From assembly GCA_049616325.1 (NCBI GenBank), contig JBMZHG010000001.1, positions 1 to 64,000 on the forward strand: a stretch of DNA of 64,000 nt. The letters are read 5' to 3'. The first letter of the stretch is position 1, and every line of letters starts with the position of its first letter. Below the pieces are notes generated by a model. The model was given only the letters and a program-made list of their open reading frames with translations. It ran no database searches and was not told where the DNA came from. The translations under genes were made by a program, and so were the position numbers. This document shows positions 31,800-39,727 of the stretch, one piece after another. The DNA is from UBA11663 sp049616325. GTDB lineage: Bacteria; Bacteroidota; Bacteroidia; Flavobacteriales_D; Sanyastnellaceae.

Positions 31800-33905
31800 T
31801 CAGGAAATCCGCACCCAATTGCTGCGGGCTTTCAACGCAGTTTCCAACGCTTCACGCAACGCATCGTGTTCGGGACGGCCTAAAGCCGGGTCGTCCTCGA
31901 GCACGGATTGCGCGAGGTAACGTGCGCTGGAGAGCAACGGCCTGTCCCGGACGAGGTCCGCGACTTTCAGGTCGGGGACGCCGCTTTGCTGCGTGCCCAT
32001 CACGTCACCGGGACCCCGCAACTCCATGTCCACCTCCGCAATTTCAAAGCCGTCGTTGGTGCGGCACATGGTTTCGAGGCGCCGGCGCGCATCTTGCCCG
32101 AGGTCCGAGGACGACATCAAGATGCAGTAGCTCTGGCTCGCCCCGCGCCCCACGCGACCGCGCAATTGGTGGAGTTGCGACAACCCAAACCGCTCCGAAC
32201 TTTCAATCACCATCACGCTCGCGTTGGGCACGTTGACCCCGACCTCGATGACCGTGGTGGCGACGAGGATTTGGGCTTGGCCCTTGGCAAAACGCTCCAT
32301 TTCCCACGCCTTGTCTTCAGGTTTCATCCGCCCGTGCACGATGGCAACTTGGTACTGCGGCGGAGGGAAACGACGGACGATGCTTTCGTAGCCGTCCATC
32401 AAATCTTTGTGGTCGAGCGTCGCGCTTTCCTCAATGAGGGGGTACACAAGGTAAATCTGGCGGCCTTCGGCGATTTGGTCTTCCAAAAATTGGAACACTC
32501 CCAAACGAGAGGCATCCGTCCGGTGCACCGTCTGAATCGGTTTGCGACCTGGCGGCAATTCGTCCAAAATGCTCGCGTCCAAGTCACCGTACGCCGTCAT
32601 TGCGAGCGTGCGCGGAATCGGCGTGGCTGTCATGACGAGGATGTGCGGAGCCACCTTGGCCTTCTTCCAAAGCTTGGCGCGTTGAGCCACCCCAAACCGG
32701 TGCTGCTCGTCAATGACGGCAAGCCCCAACCGCTCAAACACCACCGTTGGCTCGATCAACGCATGGGTTCCCACAAGGATGTCAATCTCCCCGGCTTTGA
32801 GGTCCTCCAGAATCGTCTTGCGCGGCACCCCCTTGACTGAACCCGTCAGGAGTTCCACCCGAACGTCCATGGGCCCCAAAAGTTCGCGAAGGCCCTCGAG
32901 GTGTTGTTGGGCCAAGATTTCAGTCGGTGCCATGATGGCTGCTTGGTAGCCGTTGTCCTTCGCGAGCAAGGCCGTGAGCAAGGCCACCACCGTCTTGCCG
33001 CTTCCCACGTCACCCTGGAGCAGGCGGTTCATGTGCCACCCCGTGTTGAGGTCGCTTCGGATTTCGCGGAGCACGCGCTTTTGGGCGTCCGTGAGCTCAA
33101 ACGGCAAACGCTCGTGATAAAAGGTGTTGAACGCCTCGCCCACCTCCTCAAAACGCACTCCGAGCAGGTCCTGCGTGACCGTTTTTTTGTGTTGCAACAG
33201 GGTCAACTGCAACAAGAAAAGCTCTTCGAAGCGCAATCGGGTTTGCGCTTGTTCTGCCTCAACAGGCGTCGCGGGTTGATGCACTTTCCGAAAGGCCTCC
33301 GCACGGTTCAACAGTTTCATCTCCCGCAACACCCGTTCCGGCAGAGTCTCGGTCAACACGGGAGCCACCTCAAACGCAACATTGCGAATCAGCTTTGCCA
33401 GGCCCTGGCTGTTGAGGCCATGCCTTCCCAGCTTTTCCGTGCTGGAATAGACAGGGTGCAGGCCGTCTCCTTTGCGCGTTTCGTAGTGCGCGAGCAATTC
33501 CACCTCAGGGTGGGCAAGGTTCCATTTGCCCTTGTACAGGTTGGGCTTGCCGTAGACCACCACTTCCTTTTGGACGGGCAGGTTGCGAAAAATCCACTGC
33601 GCACCACGAAACCACTGAAGCTCCAACGTCGACTCGCCGTCGTCAAACACCGCAATCAGCCGGCTTCCCCGTGCCCCCCGTACTTCCTTGGCTTGGGTGA
33701 TCACGCCGAGCATTTGCACGGCAGTGTGCTCACTTTGGATGTCGGCAATCCGGTGAAATTGACTTCGGTCCTCGTACCGAAATGGCAGGTGCAAGAGCAG
33801 GTCCATGCAGGTTCGGATGCCCAGCTCGGAAACAAGGGCGTCGGACCGTTTAGGCCCGACGCCTTTGAGAAATTCTACAGGAGTCGATGGGAGCACCTCA
33901 GCCAT
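31800..33905 (-). CDS. recG: ATP-dependent DNA helicase RecG
   Basis: Remodels stalled replication forks and Holliday junctions. The wedge OB-fold domain occupies the N-terminal third (HRIADIQSEHTAVQMLGVI...FFRGAQWIF-like region). Helicase motifs follow: Walker A LLQGDVGSGKTVVAL, MAPTEILAQQH, LLTGSVKG, DEQHRFGVAQRAKL (DEQH box), TATPIPRTLAMTAYGDLD, VATTVIEVGVNVPNASVM and QLRGRVGRG. 701 residues, full length. A weak TAGCTTGC sequence lies seven bases before the ATG. Confidence 0.97.
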   Translation of the reverse strand: MAEVLPSTPVEFLKGVGPKRSDALVSELGIRTCMDLLLHLPFRYEDRSQFHRIADIQSEHTAVQMLGVITQAKEVRGARGSRLIAVFDDGESTLELQWFRGAQWIFRNLPVQKEVVVYGKPNLYKGKWNLAHPEVELLAHYETRKGDGLHPVYSSTEKLGRHGLNSQGLAKLIRNVAFEVAPVLTETLPERVLREMKLLNRAEAFRKVHQPATPVEAEQAQTRLRFEELFLLQLTLLQHKKTVTQDLLGVRFEEVGEAFNTFYHERLPFELTDAQKRVLREIRSDLNTGWHMNRLLQGDVGSGKTVVALLTALLAKDNGYQAAIMAPTEILAQQHLEGLRELLGPMDVRVELLTGSVKGVPRKTILEDLKAGEIDILVGTHALIEPTVVFERLGLAVIDEQHRFGVAQRAKLWKKAKVAPHILVMTATPIPRTLAMTAYGDLDASILDELPPGRKPIQTVHRTDASRLGVFQFLEDQIAEGRQIYLVYPLIEESATLDHKDLMDGYESIVRRFPPPQYQVAIVHGRMKPEDKAWEMERFAKGQAQILVATTVIEVGVNVPNASVMVIESSERFGLSQLHQLRGRVGRGASQSYCILMSSSDLGQDARRRLETMCRTNDGFEIAEVDMELRGPGDVMGTQQSGVPDLKVADLVRDRPLLSSARYLAQSVLEDDPALGRPEHDALREALETALKARSNWVRIS

Positions 33906-33934
33906 GGTTACGGCAAGCTACGTCCCCCGCCCCG

Positions 33935-35197
33935 TCAGACCAACATCAAAACGGGATTCTCCAAGTTTTGCTTGACCTCGTTGAGGAAAGCCGCACCCGT
34001 AGCACCGTCGACCACACGGTGGTCGCAGCTCAAGGTCACCTTCATGGTGTGGCCAGGAACCACGGCACCGTCACGCACCACAGGTACAGCCTGGATGCCC
34101 CCCACCGCGAGGATGCACGCATCCGGCGGGTTGATGATGGCCGTGAATTCGTCGATGCCAAACATGCCGAGGTTGGAAATCGTAAACGTGTTGCCCTCCC
34201 AATCGCTGGGTTGGAGCTTCTTGTCTTTTGCTTTTTGGGCAAACTCGCGCACTTCCACGCCAATCTCCCCAAACGACTTCACGTTCGCATGTCGCACCAC
34301 AGGCACGAGCAAACCGTCTTCCACCGCCACAGCCACGCCGATGTGGACGTGTTCGTTGTAGCGAATGCGGTCCTCCAACCAGCTGCTGTTGACGGCAGGG
34401 TGATTTTTGAGGGCCATTGCGACGGCCTTCACCACCATGTCGTTGAAGCTCACTTTGTGCGGGCCACGGTCGTTGATGGCTTTGCGGGCCACCATGGCGG
34501 CGTCCATGTCGACGGTGAGGCTCAAGTAGAAGTGAGGCGCTGTGAACTTGCTCTCGGCCAAACGACGAGCAATCGTCTTGCGCATCTGCGACACCCCTAC
34601 TTCCGTGAAACGCTCGACGGCGGTTGCGGCACTCGCACCGCCCCCTACGAACGCCTCAACATCGCGCTTCACAATCCGTCCACCTTCACCCGAACCGGGA
34701 ATGAGCCCGAGGCTCAGGCCGCGATCCTCGGCAAGTTTCTTCGCCAACGGAGAAGCTTTTACGCGGCCGTTTGCCACCGCTGGCGCAGGAGCTGGTGCAA
34801 CGGCTGCGGGAGCGACTGCTGGTGCGGGTGCTGCAGCTGGCGAAGGAGCCGGTGCCGCAGGTTCAGCCGGCGCAGGCGCCGGTGCAGGAGCGGGTGCCGG
34901 CGCTGCTTCCGCAGCGGGCTCAGCTTCGGACGAAGCCAACAATTCCGCAATGTCCTCGCCCTTTTCGCCAAGGACACAAAGTACGCTGTCCACAGGAGCT
35001 GTCCCTCCTTTTTCCACGCCGATGTGCAGCAAAACGCCGTCTTGGAAGGACTCGAATTCCATTGTGGCCTTGTCGGTCTCGATTTCAGCGAGCAACTCGC
35101 CGCTCTCCACCTCGTCGCCAATTTTTTTGTGCCACTCCGCGACGACCCCTTCGGTCATGGTGTCGCTCAGTTTGGGCATGCGAATGATTTCAGCCAT
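33935..35197 (-). CDS. pdhC: Pyruvate dehydrogenase E2, dihydrolipoamide acetyltransferase
   Basis: Core subunit of the pyruvate dehydrogenase complex. One lipoyl domain (residues 1-80) with the lipoylated Lys in EIETDKATMEF, an Ala/Pro linker (about 85-145), the E3/E1-binding domain (ASPLAKKLAEDRGLSLGLIPGSGEGGRIVKRDVEAF) and the acetyltransferase domain (about 190-420) with the catalytic HRVVDGATGAAFL near the C-terminus. Follows pdhA with a one-base gap. As usual in Bacteroidota, the E1 beta and E3 genes are not here. Confidence 0.95.
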   Translation of the reverse strand: MAEIIRMPKLSDTMTEGVVAEWHKKIGDEVESGELLAEIETDKATMEFESFQDGVLLHIGVEKGGTAPVDSVLCVLGEKGEDIAELLASSEAEPAAEAAPAPAPAPAPAPAEPAAPAPSPAAAPAPAVAPAAVAPAPAPAVANGRVKASPLAKKLAEDRGLSLGLIPGSGEGGRIVKRDVEAFVGGGASAATAVERFTEVGVSQMRKTIARRLAESKFTAPHFYLSLTVDMDAAMVARKAINDRGPHKVSFNDMVVKAVAMALKNHPAVNSSWLEDRIRYNEHVHIGVAVAVEDGLLVPVVRHANVKSFGEIGVEVREFAQKAKDKKLQPSDWEGNTFTISNLGMFGIDEFTAIINPPDACILAVGGIQAVPVVRDGAVVPGHTMKVTLSCDHRVVDGATGAAFLNEVKQNLENPVLMLV

Positions 35198-35198
35198 G

Positions 35199-36269
35199 TC
35201 AGTCGTTCACAAAGGGGTAATCGGATTGCGTGTAGACGTCTTCGTACAATTCAGACGGGTCGGGAAGCGGGCTCTCTTCCGCGAACTTGATGGCCTCTTC
35301 GACTTGCGCCTTGACCTCTTTCTCCACGGACTTGAGGTCGTCCTCTGACATCCATTTGTTGTCCAAAATCACTCCACGAACATGCGTGATGGGGTCACGC
35401 TCGACGTAGCTCGCCACTTCGTCCTTGGTGCGGTACTTCTGGGGGTCGCTCATGGAGTGCCCTTTGTAGCGGTACGTCTGAATGTCCAACAATGTGGGGC
35501 CTTCGCCTTTTCGACCGCGCTCCGCCGCTTCAGAAATCGCGGCGCAAACCGCTTCGGGGCTCATGCCGTCCACCGTGGCAGAAGGCATGTTGTAACTCGC
35601 GCCCAGCGTCTCCAGGTCCGTCACGTTTGACGTGCGCTCCACTGAGGTACCCATGGCGTACTGGTTGTTTTCAATGATGAAGATCACCGGAAGCTTCCAA
35701 GTCATGGCCATGTTGAACGTCTCGTGCAACATGCCCTGCCGCGCCGCACCGTCTCCCATGAAGCAGACCGTCACGTGATCTTCTTTGCGGTATTTGTCCG
35801 CGAAGGCGATTCCTGCACCAAGGCCAATTTGACCACCGACAATGCCGTGTCCGCCAAAGAGGTTGCGCTCCTTGTCAAACATGTGCATGGATCCGCCTTT
35901 CCCCTTGCTCGTGCCTGTCTTTTTGCCGTACATCTCGGCCATCACATACTTGGGGTCCGTGCCCAGCACGAGTGGGTGCGCGTGGTCTCGGTAGGCCGTG
36001 ATGACGCGGTCCGTTGGGCGGATGGCCTCACGCATGCCCGAAAGCACGGCTTCTTGTCCAATGTACAAGTGGCAGAATCCGCCAAATTTCTGTTGGATGT
36101 AGAGTTGACCACACCGTTCCTCAAACTTTCGCATGAGGTACATCTCGCGGAACCAACGTGTGTAGGTGTCCTTATTATGCGGCAGGTTGCTTTTCTTGAC
36201 ATCCTGCTTCCGACCTGCTTTTACAGGCTTTTTGGGGGCTGCAGCAGCAGTGGGTTGTGAAGTAGCCAT
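35199..36269 (-). CDS. pdhA: Pyruvate dehydrogenase E1 component, alpha subunit
   Basis: Thiamine-diphosphate enzyme that decarboxylates pyruvate and feeds acetyl groups to the lipoyl arm of E2. The TPP motif runs from CFMGDGAARQGMLHETFNMA to FIIENNQYAMGTS. GFCHLYIGQEAV, HAHPLVLGTD and the phosphorylation-loop-like YRYKGHSMSDPQKYRT are also typical. About 356 residues with an Ala/Lys-rich N-terminal extension. ATG 36269 is preferred over the TTG seven codons upstream, because a perfect TATATTTG box overlaps that upstream region. Confidence 0.96.
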   Translation of the reverse strand: MATSQPTAAAAPKKPVKAGRKQDVKKSNLPHNKDTYTRWFREMYLMRKFEERCGQLYIQQKFGGFCHLYIGQEAVLSGMREAIRPTDRVITAYRDHAHPLVLGTDPKYVMAEMYGKKTGTSKGKGGSMHMFDKERNLFGGHGIVGGQIGLGAGIAFADKYRKEDHVTVCFMGDGAARQGMLHETFNMAMTWKLPVIFIIENNQYAMGTSVERTSNVTDLETLGASYNMPSATVDGMSPEAVCAAISEAAERGRKGEGPTLLDIQTYRYKGHSMSDPQKYRTKDEVASYVERDPITHVRGVILDNKWMSEDDLKSVEKEVKAQVEEAIKFAEESPLPDPSELYEDVYTQSDYPFVND

Positions 36270-36287
36270 CGCAATGGAGTTAACGCC

Positions 36288-36295
36288 CAAATATA
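36288..36295 (-). promoter_or_regulatory. -7 box (TATATTTG) of pdhA-pdhC
   Basis: Perfect TAnnTTTG, 18 bases upstream of ATG 36269. It gives a short leader and rules out the in-frame TTG at 36290. Confidence 0.65.
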
Positions 36296-36421
36296 GCGTT
36301 CAGCACCACCCGTTCGCCGGCCCAAGGGCACGGCTGCTCTTCGACCCTGTATCGTGTCCAAAATACACGTCTTTTGGGCCGGAATTGCAGCAACGCAACC
36401 TGTGCCTCGACGCACGCGTTG

Positions 36422-36429
36422 TACCTTCG
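36422..36429 (+). promoter_or_regulatory. -7 box (TACCTTCG) of the VTC-domain gene
   Basis: TAnnTTCG about 30 bases upstream of the first TTG candidates of the VTC gene. Confidence 0.45.
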
Positions 36430-36460
36430 CGTTCCGCTGAACGCAGGTCACCTGCCCGAT

Positions 36461-37303
36461 TTGAAACCTTTCTTGCCCTTGCCTTCTCTGAACGACGTCT
36501 TACACCAACGCCCTTCCATTGGTCTTGAAGCCATTGAAAGCGTGGCCTTGATGGACCGGTTTGATTCCAAGTACGTCGTGCCCACGGATTGGCTCATAAA
36601 CGTGTTGGAAGCCATGCCGGAACACGCCGTGCTCACCATTGAAAAGCAGGTTACGACGCGCTACAACAACCTTTACTTCGACACGCCAGAGGCTCGTTGC
36701 TTTGAGGACCACGTGCGAGGGCGTTCGGCCCGTTTCAAAGTTCGGATCCGGCATTACGCCAACACGGGTGTGGCGTTTTTGGAAGTGAAGAGGCGCGACG
36801 TGTACGGCAAAACAACCAAGGAACGCCTGGTGCGTCTCTCCGAACGAGCTTGGGATGCGCCACTCACAGAGCGCGAACGTGCCTTTGTGGCGCAACACGT
36901 GCCTTTTGCTAAAGAATTGAATCCTGTCCTTCAGAGTTCGTTCGAACGGTTCACCTTGGCCCATCTGGCTTCAGGCGAACGCATCACCTTTGACACCGAC
37001 CTTTCTTTTGTGCGCCCTGGGAACCAAAAGGGGTGGATTCGCCCCGTCCCCCACCTCGCCGTGGTGGAATGGAAGCAACACGTGGTGAACCACCAAGGAT
37101 CGCTGATTCAAGCCTTCCGGAGTCAGGCAGGACGCCGTGGACCTCTTGGCCGTTCGTTGCGGGTCTCCAAATTTGTCCTGGGCAGCGCCCAACTTGCCCC
37201 CAAGCGGCCAGTCAGAACGTACCGTTCTGCCTTGCGAGACCTCTCTCGCGCTGAACACTACGCTTCCAACCCGACCTTTGCTCCACAATCTCTCCTGCGA
37301 TGA
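36461..37303 (+). CDS. VTC domain (polyphosphate polymerase-like) protein
   Basis: About 280 residues. The VTC catalytic-tunnel fold is recognisable from MDRFDSKYVVPTDWL, TRYNNLYFDTPEARCFEDH, RSARFKVRIRHYANTGVAFLEVKRRD, KTTKERLVRL and VVEWKQH. In yeast Vtc4 this domain polymerises polyphosphate from ATP, and its basic Arg/Lys residues line the tunnel. Family members in Bacteroidota are uncharacterised as far as I know. No ATG exists before the conserved domain except 36550, which would cut into it, so TTG 36461 or TTG 36473 is likely. It overlaps the DUF4956 gene by ATGA, a frequent pairing. Confidence 0.8.
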   Translation: MKPFLPLPSLNDVLHQRPSIGLEAIESVALMDRFDSKYVVPTDWLINVLEAMPEHAVLTIEKQVTTRYNNLYFDTPEARCFEDHVRGRSARFKVRIRHYANTGVAFLEVKRRDVYGKTTKERLVRLSERAWDAPLTERERAFVAQHVPFAKELNPVLQSSFERFTLAHLASGERITFDTDLSFVRPGNQKGWIRPVPHLAVVEWKQHVVNHQGSLIQAFRSQAGRRGPLGRSLRVSKFVLGSAQLAPKRPVRTYRSALRDLSRAEHYASNPTFAPQSLLR

Positions 37304-37956
37304 CCCTTTCCCTTCTCACCTCACTCATTCTGCAATCGTCCTTCTCGTTGACCGAAGGATGGGGCGCATTGCTCGCACTGTTTGCGTTGAATTTGGTGTC
37401 CTCGTTGGTCGTGGTTCGCGTCATCTACCACATGGCGGCCAAACGCCGAGACTTCGTGTTCACCTTCATGCTCGTTTCCACGGCCGTGTTCCTTCTGTGC
37501 CGGTTGTTGGCTGGCGTTGAAATTGACTTGGCCTTCGCCTTGGGGCTGTTCGCCATTTTCGGAATCATCCGTTACCGAACCAACGCCATCCCGATTCGGG
37601 AAATGACCTACTTGTTCATCGTCATCACGTTGGCGGTAATCAATGCGCTCGCCCCGTTGGCCGCGACTTGGACCGAAATCATCTTGGCCAACACGTTGAT
37701 TTGGGCGCTTTCCTTGGTCCTTGAACGGCTGTGGTTTGTGGAACATCTCGCCACCAAAATGGTGGTGTACGACCGAATTGACTTGCTTCACGAAGGAAAA
37801 CGTGCCGAGTTAATTGCCGACCTCGAACGCCGTACCGGCGTGACCATCGTTCAACTCGAAATTGGAAAGGTGGATTTGCTGCGCGACACCGCGAATCTAA
37901 AAATTCACTTCTCGGCCGACAACGAGCCGGGGCACTTTGAGGAGTCTCAGTCCTGA
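37300..37956 (+). CDS. DUF4956 membrane protein
   Basis: 218 residues with four hydrophobic segments in the first 140 residues (LLALFALNLVSSLVVVRVIYH, FTFMLVSTAVFLLCRLL, LAFALGLFAIFGIIRYRTNAIPIREMTYLFIVITLAVINAL, IILANTLIWALSLVL) and a soluble C-terminal domain. GIIRYRTNAIPIREMTYLF is the DUF4956 signature. Members usually sit beside VTC-domain genes, which suggests a membrane partner for polyphosphate synthesis or export. That is an inference from gene order. It converges on ispF with a ten-base overlap. Confidence 0.85.
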   Translation: MTLSLLTSLILQSSFSLTEGWGALLALFALNLVSSLVVVRVIYHMAAKRRDFVFTFMLVSTAVFLLCRLLAGVEIDLAFALGLFAIFGIIRYRTNAIPIREMTYLFIVITLAVINALAPLAATWTEIILANTLIWALSLVLERLWFVEHLATKMVVYDRIDLLHEGKRAELIADLERRTGVTIVQLEIGKVDLLRDTANLKIHFSADNEPGHFEESQS

Positions 37957-38429
37957 GATTCGAGCAAGACCACAGCATGGGCGCTGATGCCTTGCTCTAG
38001 ACCGACAAATCCGAGCTTTTCGGTGGTCGTGGCCTTGATTCCAATCCGGTCTACGTCGGCTTCCAACAAGTCCGCAACGCACTGGCGCATGGCCGGAATG
38101 TGAGGCTTCAATTTGGGTCGCTGGAGGCACACCGTGGAATCCACGTTGGCCAGCTTCCATCCTCGCGTTTTGACCATCGCCCACGTTTCGCGCAACAAAA
38201 TCTTGCTGTCGATGCCTTTGTAAGCCGGGTCCGTGTCTGGGAAGTGGGTGCCAATGTCGCCCAAAGCCAACGCGCCGAGCAAGGCGTCACAAATCACATG
38301 AAGCAGCACATCGGCGTCGCTGTGACCCACCGAACCCTTGGTGTGTGGAACGACCAGGCCTCCGATTACAAGGTCCTCGCCTTCGGCCAGTTGGTGAACG
38401 TCGTAGCCGTATCCGATGCGAAGACTCAT
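37947..38429 (-). CDS. ispF: 2-C-methyl-D-erythritol 2,4-cyclodiphosphate synthase
   Basis: Non-mevalonate isoprenoid pathway step producing MEcPP. The zinc-binding N-terminus is GYGYDVHQL, and then GHSDADVLLHVICDALLGAL, DIGTHFPDTDP, NVDSTVCLQRPKL and IKATTTEKLGFVG are all family hallmarks. 160 residues. ATG 38429 overlaps the porV stop (ATGA), so this metabolic gene is coupled to the T9SS genes. Confidence 0.97.
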   Translation of the reverse strand: MSLRIGYGYDVHQLAEGEDLVIGGLVVPHTKGSVGHSDADVLLHVICDALLGALALGDIGTHFPDTDPAYKGIDSKILLRETWAMVKTRGWKLANVDSTVCLQRPKLKPHIPAMRQCVADLLEADVDRIGIKATTTEKLGFVGLEQGISAHAVVLLESQD

Positions 38430-39691
38430 TCTTCTCCCTGGATGTAATCCGCGAGGTCAGAGAATTGCATTCGCAAGGAGAACCGCAACGTGTTGGCAAG
38501 CGGGTTTTGCTGCGTCGTGCTGATCAAGTAACTCAAATCGACCGTAAACACGGTGTACTTGACGCCGGCACCCAACGTGATGAATTGACGGTTTCCCTTG
38601 CTGAAGTGCTCGTAGAAGTAGCCCGTCCGAAAGGCAAAGACGTCGGCGAAGTTGTATTCCAAACCTGCGCCGAGGTTGACCTCCCGCAACTCCTCCTTTA
38701 ACCGACTTCCCTCAAGCACAGCGGCTTCTCCCTCGTTGTCGATGGTCACAATCCCAGGCGCATCGTAAAAACTCTGCACAATCCCTGTGGCAACCCCCAC
38801 GTTGGGGTCCATTCCGCTCACAATCGGCAACGAGCCGTCTGGTCCAGGATTATTTCCGTAAATGGGCTGTGTTGGGACAAGAAGTTTGTTCGCATCCAGC
38901 GCCACTGTCAACCTGTTGTAGTCGTCGATTTCCGTTTCATACGCCGCCCCAATGCGCAGGTTGCTCGGGATGAAATCTCGGTTGGCGGTCTCGGTGTAAG
39001 ACATCTTGGCGCCGAGGTTGCTCATGTTCAAACCCCAGCTGAACGTGCCGTCCTTCTTGCCCCAATCGGCTTGGTCGTTCACGTAATACATGCTCAAGTC
39101 CGCCGCCACGGAAATGCCAGGCTGGCTCTCCGCACCTTGAACCGCCGTTCCGCCAGTCAAATTGCTGTGAATGAAGCGCGCGGAAAATCCCCCGCTGAAT
39201 CGGTCAGAAAACTTTTGGGAAAAGCCCCCATCCAAGCTCAATTCGGCGGGCTGAAAGTCCCGAATTGTCGTGCCTACCTCGTCCGTGAAAGTGATGTTTC
39301 CCAGGCTGAAGTAGCGAAGCGCCACGCCGTAGGCTTGACGCTGATTCAACCTGCGAACAGAACTCACGTAGGCCAAATTCATGTCGTCCACCAACGCCCG
39401 AAGCCATGGAGCGTAACTCAAACTCATCTCCACTTCGTTGGCTGTGAAGGCCATTTTGGCGGGGTTCCAGTGCATGCTGTTCGCGTCGGGCGACAAGGCC
39501 ACACCGACGTCGCCCATGGCCCCCGAACGGGAATCCGGCGCAATCATCAAGAACGGCACGGCCGTGGTAATCGTGTTGAGCTGGAGCAGTTGGGTGGGGT
39601 CTTCCTCGGTGATTTGGGCCCACGACGTCGTAGGCGTCCAAAGTGCCACCGCAAGGAGGCTTGCACAAACAAGGGTAAGGAAATGCTTCAT
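38426..39691 (-). CDS. porV: T9SS outer-membrane protein PorV (LptO)
   Basis: FadL-like 14-strand outer-membrane beta-barrel that shuttles T9SS cargo to the PorU attachment complex. Signal peptide MKHFLTLVCASLLAVALWTPTTSWAQ; mature start with TITTAVPFLMIAPDSRSGAMGDVGVALSPDANSMHWNPAKMAF, the PorV hallmark. About 420 residues ending in barrel strands. ATG 39691 is chosen because a perfect TAACTTTG box lies eleven bases upstream. An upstream in-frame start at 39724 would include the promoter. It lies just downstream of porU and overlaps ispF. Confidence 0.94.
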   Translation of the reverse strand: MKHFLTLVCASLLAVALWTPTTSWAQITEEDPTQLLQLNTITTAVPFLMIAPDSRSGAMGDVGVALSPDANSMHWNPAKMAFTANEVEMSLSYAPWLRALVDDMNLAYVSSVRRLNQRQAYGVALRYFSLGNITFTDEVGTTIRDFQPAELSLDGGFSQKFSDRFSGGFSARFIHSNLTGGTAVQGAESQPGISVAADLSMYYVNDQADWGKKDGTFSWGLNMSNLGAKMSYTETANRDFIPSNLRIGAAYETEIDDYNRLTVALDANKLLVPTQPIYGNNPGPDGSLPIVSGMDPNVGVATGIVQSFYDAPGIVTIDNEGEAAVLEGSRLKEELREVNLGAGLEYNFADVFAFRTGYFYEHFSKGNRQFITLGAGVKYTVFTVDLSYLISTTQQNPLANTLRFSLRMQFSDLADYIQGEE

Positions 39692-39702
39692 CGTAGAGCT
39701 GC

Positions 39703-39710
39703 CAAAGTTA
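39703..39710 (-). promoter_or_regulatory. -7 box (TAACTTTG) of porV
   Basis: Perfect TAnnTTTG in the 36-base gap between porU and porV, 11 bases before ATG 39691. It allows porV to be expressed apart from porU. Confidence 0.6.
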
Positions 39711-39727
39711 ATCATGAGTGTCACGCC

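Noticed and set aside
32901..34361. Open frame of 486 codons on the plus strand opposite recG and pdhC
   Set aside because: It crosses two well-defined minus-strand genes and shows only reverse-complement composition.
34780..34920. Low-complexity GC-rich repeat
   Set aside because: It is the Ala/Pro linker of the pyruvate dehydrogenase E2 protein.
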